27,227 nt of DNA, taken from CAXSDR01 sp964236445 (GTDB lineage: Bacteria; Actinomycetota; Actinomycetes; Motilibacterales; Motilibacteraceae). The DNA is taken from assembly GCA_964236445.1 (NCBI GenBank), contig CAXSDR010000045.1, positions 1-27,227 on the forward strand. The letters run 5' to 3'. The notes under the pieces were generated by a model. It had not been told where the DNA came from. It saw nothing but the letters and a program-made list of their open reading frames with translations, and did not search any database. Position 1 is the first letter of the stretch. The number at the start of each line of letters is the position of its first letter. A program made the translations under genes and the position numbers. Shown piece by piece: positions 14,893 to 21,205 of this stretch.

Positions 14893-14898
14893 TACAGT
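14893..14898 (+). promoter_or_regulatory. -10 hexamer TACAGT of leaderless membrane-protein gene
   Basis: TACAGT is followed by 7 nt (GCGAGGC) and the GTG at 14906. The arrangement is identical to that before the DAGK gene at 4792. It also fixes the start of a gene whose frame is open far upstream into the patatin antisense. Confidence 0.6.
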
Positions 14899-14905
14899 GC
14901 GAGGC

Positions 14906-16249
14906 GTGCACCCATCGGACCCCTCGGTCCTCGCCCACGGCATCGCCGGTCGGCAGGACCTGCCCATCCCGTTCGCGTACGCCGTCGTCGGTGCGGGAGT
15001 CGCCGTCGTGGTCTCCTTCGTCGCACTCGGCCTGCTCTGGCGCACACCGCGGCTGCGTGGCAGCGACGCGGGGCGTGAGCTGCCAGCGGGGTTCGCCGAG
15101 GTCCTCGACGCACCGGCCACGCGCGCGGCCGTCAGGGTCCTCGGGCTCGTCCTGACGGGGTATGCGCTCATTGCAGCCTTCGTCGGGCCCGACCTGGCGA
15201 CCAATCCCACGGCCTATGTCGTGTTCGTGCTGCTGTGGCTCGGTCTCGTGCCACTGTCGGTGCTCGTCGGTCCCGCCTGGCGGCTGCTGAACCCGCTGCG
15301 GACCGTGCACCTGGGCATCGCCCGAGCCCTGCGCATGCCGGCGGACGAAGGCCTGATGACCCTATCTGCGCGGGTGGGATATTGGCCCGCCGCGATCGGG
15401 CTCTTCTGCTTCGTGTGGCTCGAGCTCCTCGCACCCGACCGAACTTCACTTCCTGTCTTGCGATTCTGGTTCTTGGCATACGCGCTTATTCACCTGATGT
15501 GCGCTTCCCTCTTCGGAGCCCACTGGTTCGACCACGGTGACGCCTTCGAGGTGTGGTCGGGCCTGTGGGGTCGGTTCTGCCCGCTGGGTCGTCGTGTCGA
15601 CGGGGCCCTCGTGGTGCGGAACCCCCTGAACGGCGTGTCGGCGATCGTTGCACGTGCGGGGCTCGTCGGGGTGGTGTGCGTTGCCCTGGGCTCGACGGCC
15701 TATGACGGACTCTCCGCGTCGACCCGCTATACGGGCTGGGTGCAGGGCACGGGGCACGCGCAGCTCATCGGCACATTGGGCCTGCTCGGGGTCATCGTGC
15801 TCGTCGGCGCCGTGTTCAGTGCTGCGGCCGTCCTCACGGGGGTGATCGCGCCGGTGGACGTCGAGCTCCGCACCCTTCCGGGTGCCTTCGCGCACACGCT
15901 GGTGCCCATCGCCCTGGGCTATCTCGTCGCCCACTACTTCAGCTTCTTCGTGCTCAACGGCCAGCGCGGCATGATCCTGCTCAGCGACCCGCTGGTGGAC
16001 GGCGGCAACTGGCTGGGTCTGTCAGGGCGTACGGTCGACGGCCGGCTCGTGCAGGCGCACATCGTCGCGACACTGCAGGTCGTCGCCGTGGTGACCGGAC
16101 ACGTCGTGGGCGTGGTGCTGGCTCACGACAAAGCCGTGGCCATCATGAAGCGACCCTCGTCACGCGATGCGGTGCTCGGCCAGCTGCCGATGCTCTATGC
16201 GATGGTCGCCTACACCGTAGGCGGCCTGCTGCTGCTGTTCAGCGCCTGA
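14906..16249 (+). CDS. Polytopic conserved membrane protein, 447 aa
   Basis: The protein begins VHPSDPSVLAHGIAGRQDLPIPFAYAVVG and has about 10-12 hydrophobic segments spread over its whole length. Conserved-looking loops include AWRLLNPLRTVHLG, GAHWFDHGDAFEVWSGLWGRFCPLGRR and HYFSFFVLNGQRGMILLSDPL. I recall this actinobacterial family carrying the name fenitrothion hydrolase in databases, but nothing in the sequence shows hydrolase activity; the His, Asp and Trp-rich loops could bind a metal or haem. Transporter or membrane enzyme are both open. The leaderless GTG at 14906 is well supported by TACAGT 7 nt upstream. It is divergent from the patatin operon (29 bp) and convergent with the next gene (9 bp between stops). 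Confidence 0.8.
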   Translation: MHPSDPSVLAHGIAGRQDLPIPFAYAVVGAGVAVVVSFVALGLLWRTPRLRGSDAGRELPAGFAEVLDAPATRAAVRVLGLVLTGYALIAAFVGPDLATNPTAYVVFVLLWLGLVPLSVLVGPAWRLLNPLRTVHLGIARALRMPADEGLMTLSARVGYWPAAIGLFCFVWLELLAPDRTSLPVLRFWFLAYALIHLMCASLFGAHWFDHGDAFEVWSGLWGRFCPLGRRVDGALVVRNPLNGVSAIVARAGLVGVVCVALGSTAYDGLSASTRYTGWVQGTGHAQLIGTLGLLGVIVLVGAVFSAAAVLTGVIAPVDVELRTLPGAFAHTLVPIALGYLVAHYFSFFVLNGQRGMILLSDPLVDGGNWLGLSGRTVDGRLVQAHIVATLQVVAVVTGHVVGVVLAHDKAVAIMKRPSSRDAVLGQLPMLYAMVAYTVGGLLLLFSA

Positions 16250-16258
16250 GGCGCCGGG

Positions 16259-17272
16259 TCAGCTCGCGACCAGGGCGATGCGCACGCGGGACCGGCTCAC
16301 CTGCACGATGCCGGCCACGTGCCGGGCGAGGGAGCGTACGACGACCGACCAGCGACCGAGCGGGGTGACGAGCACCGCGACCGGGTGGACGGCGCGGCCA
16401 CGTTGCACGACGGTCAGCCGTACGACCGAGCCCGGGAGGGCTGTGCCGCGCAGGGACGCAGTGCCGGCAGTGGTGATCTGGGCGCTGCGCACAGCCCTCA
16501 CCGGGCAGAGCACGTCGACGTCCATGCCACCCACCGCGCCGCGCGACTGCCCCATGACGATCGGTCCACCGGTCGGCGAGACGGCCGCGCAGACGGCCTT
16601 GGCCTGCGCCGAAGTCGTGCGCGCTCCCCCGACCGCCCACACCGGCAGCGTGGCGAGGTCGCCCGCCGCCGCGCCCACGAGCGGGCGCCAGGCGGCTCCG
16701 ATGGTGTAGATGCCGACGGCTGAGGCGCTGCCGCTGTGCAGCAGCGCATCGCGGACGCCACGGATGACGGCGGCATTGAGCAGCGGATGGCTGTTGTCCC
16801 AGGTCGAGTTGTCCTCGACGTCGATCCACCACACCACCTTGCGACCACGCGCGAGGCCGCCGGCCCGCGCCCACGCCACGGCCTGCTGCGCACCGACGTA
16901 GCCGTAGTCGTAGCTGCAGCCGACCGTGCGCGCGCCGGTGCACGGCTTCGGTCCGCCCTTGTTCCAGTAGACGCCGCCGACCACGTTGGCGGGGACGACG
17001 TAGAGCTGCGGAGCATCGGCCAGTCCGGCCGCCCACGCCCACTGGGTCGCGAGCTCGGGGTTGACCTGCCCGAAGTTGGCACCCGTCACGTCGACGACGG
17101 CGAACGCCGCCTGGGACGGCAGCGCGGTGCCGGCCTGGTGACGTGAGACGTCGGTTCCGACGGTGCCCGGCGCGGCCGGCGTGGTGGCGGCCTCTGCGCC
17201 CGACGCGACGGCGAGCGAGGTCAGTGTCATAACGAGCGTGAGGCCACGCAGGGTGAGGGAGCGTCGGGTCAT
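16259..17272 (-). CDS. Exported GH25-like / DUF1906 glycoside-hydrolase-fold protein
   Basis: The 337-aa protein starts MTRRSLTLRGLTLVM with a hydrophobic core and a signal-peptidase site near AEA-A (residues 27-30). The twin Arg (RRSL) makes Tat export possible. The mature part reads as a TIM-barrel of the GH25-like/DUF1906 class: GTDVSRHQ, FAVVDVTG, VVWWIDVEDN (candidate acidic catalytic residues), VGIYTIGAAWRPLVG and PVWAVGG. A beta-rich C-terminal domain of about 80 residues (SAQITTAGTASLRGTALPG onwards) resembles a bacterial Ig-like module. A role in cell-wall remodelling or glycan binding outside the cell is inferred. The frame is open upstream; ATG 17272 is chosen for the signal peptide and for TAACCT 7 nt before it. 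Confidence 0.82.
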   Translation of the reverse strand: MTRRSLTLRGLTLVMTLTSLAVASGAEAATTPAAPGTVGTDVSRHQAGTALPSQAAFAVVDVTGANFGQVNPELATQWAWAAGLADAPQLYVVPANVVGGVYWNKGGPKPCTGARTVGCSYDYGYVGAQQAVAWARAGGLARGRKVVWWIDVEDNSTWDNSHPLLNAAVIRGVRDALLHSGSASAVGIYTIGAAWRPLVGAAAGDLATLPVWAVGGARTTSAQAKAVCAAVSPTGGPIVMGQSRGAVGGMDVDVLCPVRAVRSAQITTAGTASLRGTALPGSVVRLTVVQRGRAVHPVAVLVTPLGRWSVVVRSLARHVAGIVQVSRSRVRIALVAS

Positions 17273-17279
17273 GCCGGCG

Positions 17280-17285
17280 AGGTTA
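17280..17285 (-). promoter_or_regulatory. -10 hexamer TAACCT embedding the cpaE-like stop codon
   Basis: TAACCT on the minus strand is followed by 7 nt (CGCCGGC) and the ATG at 17272. Its first three bases are the TAA stop of the upstream cpaE-like gene (17283-17285). The exported GH25-like protein may thus have its own leaderless transcript starting inside the operon. Confidence 0.5.
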
Positions 17286-18608
17286 GCCGACACCCAGCCG
17301 CAACCGCCGCCGCGCCGTGGCCGGCAGACCCTTGCGGGCGAGCGGCATGTCAGCCAGGGTCGCCGCGAGTTCTCGCAGGGCGACGCGGGCCGGCGAGCGC
17401 GGGGCGACCTCGTGCAGTGTGAGCCCGCCGAGCACCGCGGCATCGAGCGCTGCCGGGTCGTCCGGGACGAAGACGGCGCTCGTGACTGCGCAGTAGCGTT
17501 CGAGCGCATCGCGCAGCTGACGCTCGGGCTGCGCCCCGATCGCGGCGGCCCGGACCCGGTTGACCACGACCCGGATCTGCGTGCCCGGCACGATGTCGCG
17601 CAGGTCGCTCAGACCCCGCGCGAAGCGCTGCACACCCACCGGAGTCGCCGCGCAGACGGCGACGATCTCGTCGGCGGCCGAGAGCGTCGACAGCGTCGCC
17701 CCGTTGCGGCGCGGAGCCGCCGTGTCGAACGAGAGCTCCTCGTCCTGCTCGAGCGAGGCGGAGCAGTCAGCCACCACGACACCTGCCAGCGACCGTGCGA
17801 CCTCCCACACCCGCTCGAGGGCAGCCGGTCGCAGCTCGGTCCACCGGTCAGCGCGCGCGACCCCGGTCAGGACCCGCAGCCCGGGCTGCACCACCGGAGC
17901 CACCCGAGCCAAGGCCTGCAGGTCGAGGCTGCCGCCACCGGCGAGCCGCGTCGCGGCCGCGAGGCCCGGCGCCTCGTCCAGCAGCCCGAGCAGCTGTGCG
18001 ACGCAGCTGCCGTAGGAGTCGACATCAGCGAGCAGCGCGGGGCGACCGAGCCGGGCGATCTCGCTGGCGACGGTGACGGCGACGGTGCTGCGCCCGGGCG
18101 AGCCCACGGGTCCCCACACGGCCACGAGACGGCCGGTGCCCGCACGCGCCGGCGGTGGCCCGAGCTCGACTCCGCCGTCGGCAGGTGCGGGCAGCGAGCG
18201 CAGCGGCTCGGAGTAGGCAAGGGCGGCGGGTCTGCTGCCGGCGCGGTTCGCGTGGTCAACAGCCTCATGAACCGCACTGCTGAGCACGTCACCCGGTGCC
18301 TGTGCGCTGACGACGACCGCAACTCCGAGCGTTCGCAAGCGCTGCTCGCCCGCGACGTCACCGGGTGTGACGAGGCCGACGACGGCGACGCCCGCCACCT
18401 CGAGACGCGTCAGGGCATCCCGGTCGAGTCGGCGCAGGTCTGCCGACAGCATCACCGCGCGTCCGGTGCCGGCCGCCGCCGTGGCCAGCAGGTCTGCCAG
18501 GTCCACGCATCGGCGTACGACCGTGACGTCGTCGACGTCGCGGTCGAGCGACGCGACGAGCGCCCCCTCCCAGGCCGCGCCCGGGATGGCGGTGAGGACC
18601 TCGATCAT
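17283..18608 (-). CDS. CpaE/TadZ-like MinD-family ATPase
   Basis: The 441-aa protein has an N-terminal receiver-like pseudo-domain (about 1-115: VVRRCVDLADLL, VAVVGLVTPGD, LGVAVVVSAQ). A linker rich in Pro and Ala follows, then a MinD/ParA-type domain. The deviant Walker A is WGPVGSPGRSTVAV, with Arg173 where the P-loop Lys is expected. The Walker A-prime strand is ALLADVDSYG (Asp195, Asp197). This architecture matches CpaE/TadZ, which positions Tad/Flp secretion or pilus machines at a pole. The adjacent SAF protein (CpaB/RcpC-like) fits, but no cpaF, tadB or tadC is in the window. ATG 18608 overlaps the SAF gene stop as ATGA. The Lys replacement suggests weak or altered ATP use. Confidence 0.82.
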   Translation of the reverse strand: MIEVLTAIPGAAWEGALVASLDRDVDDVTVVRRCVDLADLLATAAAGTGRAVMLSADLRRLDRDALTRLEVAGVAVVGLVTPGDVAGEQRLRTLGVAVVVSAQAPGDVLSSAVHEAVDHANRAGSRPAALAYSEPLRSLPAPADGGVELGPPPARAGTGRLVAVWGPVGSPGRSTVAVTVASEIARLGRPALLADVDSYGSCVAQLLGLLDEAPGLAAATRLAGGGSLDLQALARVAPVVQPGLRVLTGVARADRWTELRPAALERVWEVARSLAGVVVADCSASLEQDEELSFDTAAPRRNGATLSTLSAADEIVAVCAATPVGVQRFARGLSDLRDIVPGTQIRVVVNRVRAAAIGAQPERQLRDALERYCAVTSAVFVPDDPAALDAAVLGGLTLHEVAPRSPARVALRELAATLADMPLARKGLPATARRRLRLGVG

Positions 18609-19270
18609 TCGCTCGGCGCGGCGGCGCTCGGCACGCGCACCAGCTGCACGTCACCGTGCGCTGCGGCGGCCACCAGACGCCCGACCGCGTCCGACGGCAC
18701 GAGCACCGTGACCGCGACGCTGCTGCTGGCGCCCAGCCCGCGTCCCTGGTCCTGGCGGGCGACGACCGTGGCCGAGCGCAGCACAGGGAAGACGGAACCG
18801 GTGCTCGTGGCGTCCGGCGCAGGCGCCCCGGCGCTCGCGCGCGCGATGACGTAGATGTCCACCACCGAGTGCTCGTCGAGGCCGCGCGCGGCGACGGCGT
18901 CGACGGCGAGCGGCACCTCACGGAAGTCGCGCAGCGAGCCGCTGACGACGGCGGACACCGGCAGGAGTTCGCCGGAACCGATCCGGCGGGTGGTGATGAG
19001 GCCCGTGGGGCTGCGGTCGGCATGGACGTAGTGGGCCGCGCCGCCGGGAACGCGGACGACGCGGACCTCGAGGTCCGCAGCCGTGAGCACGGTGCGGGGG
19101 GCGAGGTCGTGGCGCACGGACCAGACGCTGACGCTGTCCTTGGTCGACCCGAGCACGCGTGCACCGACCACGACGGAGGCGAGCACCAGCAGCAGGCCGA
19201 GGCAGAGCCGTAGGTCGAGCCAGCGCGGCCGGGACAGCCTCGGGGCCGTCGGCGAAGGCAGATCAGGCAC
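18605..19270 (-). CDS. SAF-domain membrane protein (CpaB/RcpC-like)
   Basis: The 221-aa protein has a short N-terminal cytoplasmic region, one membrane segment (LRLCLGLLLVLASVVVGARVLG, about 24-45) and an extracytoplasmic SAF domain beginning near VWSVRHDLAPRTVLTAADL and LITTRRIGSGELLPVSAVV. SAF domains occur in CpaB/RcpC, the periplasmic or wall-side assembly proteins of Tad/Flp pili, and in antifreeze-like and flagellar FlgA proteins. The frame is open to 19447, but GTG 19270 is chosen because GAGGAG lies 7 nt upstream. It is the first gene of a two-gene unit with the CpaE-like ATPase, overlapping it by 4 nt. A 175-bp spacer separates it from the divergent HTH gene. Confidence 0.8.
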   Translation of the reverse strand: MPDLPSPTAPRLSRPRWLDLRLCLGLLLVLASVVVGARVLGSTKDSVSVWSVRHDLAPRTVLTAADLEVRVVRVPGGAAHYVHADRSPTGLITTRRIGSGELLPVSAVVSGSLRDFREVPLAVDAVAARGLDEHSVVDIYVIARASAGAPAPDATSTGSVFPVLRSATVVARQDQGRGLGASSSVAVTVLVPSDAVGRLVAAAAHGDVQLVRVPSAAAPSE

Positions 19271-19413
19271 GCGGGCTCTCCTCGAGTGGTCCTCACCGGT
19301 GACCCAGGCCGCGCTCGGTGCGCGAGGGGACAGGCGCGCATCCTCCCTCGCCCGGCGCACCCCGTCGACACGGTCGTCCACAGCCCACCCGGTCTGGGGA
19401 CAGGGACGCACGC

Positions 19414-19444
19414 ACTGTGAGCGGCGCTGCCAGACTGTGCTCAC
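19414..19444. promoter_or_regulatory. Repeat cluster upstream of the HTH gene
   Basis: Two features overlap just before the ATG at 19446. ACTGTG occurs at 19414-19419 and again at 19434-19439, exactly 20 bp apart. GTGAGC (19417-19422) and GCTCAC (19439-19444) form a 6-bp inverted repeat with a 16-nt spacer. This may be an operator for the HTH protein itself or for the divergent SAF/cpaE-like operon. It is a pattern only; no regulator is known. Confidence 0.3.
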
Positions 19445-19445
19445 C

Positions 19446-19706
19446 ATGCCCGGACAGCAGCGCTTCCTTCAGCTCGCCGACGTCGCCGAGACGTTGAACA
19501 TCTCCTCGTCCCAGGTCTATGCGCTCGTGCGCAGCGGTGACCTGCCCGCGGTGAAGATCGGCGGGCGTGGACAGTGGCGCGTCGAGATCAGCGCGCTCGA
19601 GACCTACATCGCGCGCCTCTACGAAGACACCCGCGCGTTCGTCGAGGCGCATCCCTTCACCGGGGCGGACGCCGACGTCGGCACCGACGGGTCACAGGCG
19701 CCGTAG
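19446..19706 (+). CDS. Excisionase/BldC-like helix-turn-helix protein, 86 aa
   Basis: The protein is a MerR-type (HTH_17) winged helix: FLQLADVAETLNISSSQVYALVRSGDLPAVKIGGRGQWRVEISALETYI covers residues 7-55. It has the recognition-helix form ISSSQVYALVRSGDLPA followed by the wing WRVE. A short acidic tail follows. Relatives include phage excisionases and the actinobacterial developmental regulator BldC. Nothing phage-like is nearby and the family is a stable neighbour of the LysM/Rv3235-like genes in actinobacteria as I recall, so a chromosomal regulator is preferred. ATG 19446 has no clear ribosome binding site; CAGACT 9 nt upstream is a weak -10. Its 3' end overlaps the convergent gene by 15 nt. 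Confidence 0.82.
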   Translation: MPGQQRFLQLADVAETLNISSSQVYALVRSGDLPAVKIGGRGQWRVEISALETYIARLYEDTRAFVEAHPFTGADADVGTDGSQAP

Positions 19707-20237
19707 CAGCGCCACCGCGGCCAACGGGACCGTACGCACGCTCGACACCGCGGCCCCACGACGGGGTTCGTCCAGCGCATGCTCGGCGATGTCGAGAAAA
19801 TCCGCGCCCACCCGGTCGGGCGTGCCGGTCACCGAAGCACCGTCCACCAGCACCGTGGTCACCGCGGCGCGGTCGCGCACGACTCCGCGCAGCACCCACG
19901 CGAGTCCCAGACTGCGCTGCACGGCACCGACGGGAACGGCGTTGCGGGGGCCCAGGCCGGAGATGCTCGTGACGGCGTCGAGGGAGACGAGGAGCTCGCT
20001 CGCACCCTGACCCAGCAGCAGCCACCCCGTCCCGACGTCGCGCACGGACGCCCGCACCGTGCCGGCACCCCGCACGGTCAGGGCCACCGAGACACCAACC
20101 GAGCCGCGAAGCCGCTCAGCCAGGGTCGCGAGTGCCAGCTCACGTCTCGTGCGGTCGGCGATCTCAGCGGCGAGCTCGGCCTCGTCGGACGCGACGAGCT
20201 GCGCTTCGAGGTCGGCGAAGAGGCGTTCCCATCTCAT
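19692..20237 (-). CDS. Conserved hypothetical protein, 181 aa
   Basis: I do not recognise a functional family. The first 45 residues (MRWERLFADLEAQLVASDEAELAAEIADRTRRELALATLAERLRG) are helical and charged and could form a coiled coil. The rest is beta-rich: ALTVRGAGTVRASVRDVGTGWLLLG, ELLVSLDAVTSISGLGPRN and VTTVLVDGASVTGTPDRVGADFLDIAEH. The alternating short strands resemble a small barrel, possibly LSm-like or PRC-like, but this is a guess. The protein is predicted soluble. ATG 20237 is the natural start; TAGAAC lies 6 nt upstream. It converges on, and overlaps by 15 nt, the HTH gene. Proteins with this N-terminus are widespread in actinobacteria to my recollection, with no assigned role. 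Confidence 0.7.
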   Translation of the reverse strand: MRWERLFADLEAQLVASDEAELAAEIADRTRRELALATLAERLRGSVGVSVALTVRGAGTVRASVRDVGTGWLLLGQGASELLVSLDAVTSISGLGPRNAVPVGAVQRSLGLAWVLRGVVRDRAAVTTVLVDGASVTGTPDRVGADFLDIAEHALDEPRRGAAVSSVRTVPLAAVALLRRL

Positions 20238-20300
20238 GGCGCTGTTCTACCCGCACGTCGCAACTGCGACCGAGCGTCAGCCAGCGGGGACCACCTGAAC

Positions 20301-20334
20301 TTGACAAGACGCCTGCGCATGCAATCAGATGCAA
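20301..20334 (+). promoter_or_regulatory. TTGACA promoter with 10-bp direct repeat before the LysM gene
   Basis: TTGACA at 20301-20306 is a perfect -35 element. TCAGAT at 20325-20330, 18 bp downstream, is the best -10 candidate. ATGCAA occurs twice, at 20319-20324 and 20329-20334, exactly one helical turn apart and overlapping the -10 region, which would suit an operator. The implied transcript start is near 20337, leaving about 25 nt of leader before the GTG at 20362. Confidence 0.45.
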
Positions 20335-20361
20335 ACACACGTAAACGAAAGGATACAGCCG

Positions 20362-21126
20362 GTGCGACACCTACGGATCGTTCCGCTCGCCCTGCTGGTC
20401 GCCACCGTGGCCGCCGCCGCCGCCGCCAGCGTGTGGTCCGGCTGGCGGGGGCTGCTGGCAATGGCCCACTCCCCCGCCGGGACGCCGGACCTCGGGTCCG
20501 CGTGCGCGTCGACGGCGCTGGTGGGGGTCGGTCTCATCGCTGCGTGGCTTGCGCTGGCGATGACCGCATCGGCCGTGGAACTGCTCGCCCGGCCCCCGGA
20601 CCGGCGCGGCACGAGCCCTTCCCCACGGTCGCGCACCCTGCGCCCGTGGCTGGTGCGCCGGCTGGTCGCCGGCCTGCTGGGTGTCGCCGCGTTTGCCACC
20701 GTGAGCCCCGCCGAAGCTGCGACATCACCGCTGCCGGCACCGACCGCCATCAGTGTCCTGGCCGTTGCGGCTGGTGACCGCCCGGCTGCTGGGGTCTCCG
20801 TTCCCGTGGACCGGCCCGCGCCCCAGGTCGCATGGTCACCCGCCGCACCGGTCCGCCACCAGACGGCGCTGCGCGCGGCCAGCACCACGCTGGTCACCGG
20901 TGCCCAACGTGGTGAGGCGCGCACCGTCGATGACGTCACAGTGCGTCGCGGTGACAGCCTCTGGAGCATTGCGGCGCGTCACCTGGCCGACACCGGGCGC
21001 CCGCACCGCATGGCCGATGTCGCACGCGAATGGCCCCGCTGGTGGGCGGCGAACGGCCACACCATCGGGAGCGACCCCGACCAGCTGCTCCCCGGTCAGC
21101 GGCTCGTGCCCCCACCGGTCACCTGA
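20362..21126 (+). CDS. LysM-domain membrane protein
   Basis: The 254-aa protein has three hydrophobic segments in its N-terminal half: LRIVPLALLVATVAAAAAAS, then TALVGVGLIAAWLALAMTASAVELLA, and LVAGLLGVAAFATVSPAEAAT after a basic loop. A Pro/Ala-rich linker follows, and then a C-terminal LysM domain (about 192-254) beginning VTVRRGDSLWSIAARHL and ending LLPGQRLVPPP. The LysM would bind peptidoglycan outside the membrane. The long insert REWPRWWAANG within the LysM is usual for this actinobacterial LysM type. GTG 20362 is preferred over ATG 20329 because AAAGGA lies 8 nt before it. It probably shares a transcript with the Rv3235-like gene 79 bp downstream. Confidence 0.85.
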   Translation: MRHLRIVPLALLVATVAAAAAASVWSGWRGLLAMAHSPAGTPDLGSACASTALVGVGLIAAWLALAMTASAVELLARPPDRRGTSPSPRSRTLRPWLVRRLVAGLLGVAAFATVSPAEAATSPLPAPTAISVLAVAAGDRPAAGVSVPVDRPAPQVAWSPAAPVRHQTALRAASTTLVTGAQRGEARTVDDVTVRRGDSLWSIAARHLADTGRPHRMADVAREWPRWWAANGHTIGSDPDQLLPGQRLVPPPVT

Positions 21127-21140
21127 GCACTTCGTCCGTC

Positions 21141-21183
21141 CTTCCACCAGCCGTACTTCCACCAGCCGTCTCCCACCAGCCGT
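21141..21183 (+). repeat. Three tandem copies of a 14-bp unit
   Basis: CTTCCACCAGCCGT occurs at 21141-21154 and 21156-21169, and CTCCCACCAGCCGT at 21170-21183. The array fills most of the 79-bp gap between the LysM and Rv3235-like genes and ends about 13 nt before the ribosome binding site AGGAG. The top strand is strongly pyrimidine/C-rich. It may be a slipped-strand duplication or a transcript element. Confidence 0.7.
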
Positions 21184-21205
21184 CCCCACCCCCGCAGGAG
21201 TGCCC

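Noticed and set aside
16242..16254. Small palindrome GCGCC-TGA-GGCGC over the stop of the membrane protein gene
   Set aside because: A 5-bp stem with a 3-nt loop is too short to call a terminator in such GC-rich sequence.
19446..19706. Prophage or integrative element suggested by an excisionase-like HTH protein
   Set aside because: No integrase, attachment repeats, tRNA or phage genes are nearby, and the neighbours are stable chromosomal genes; a BldC-like regulator is the simpler reading.
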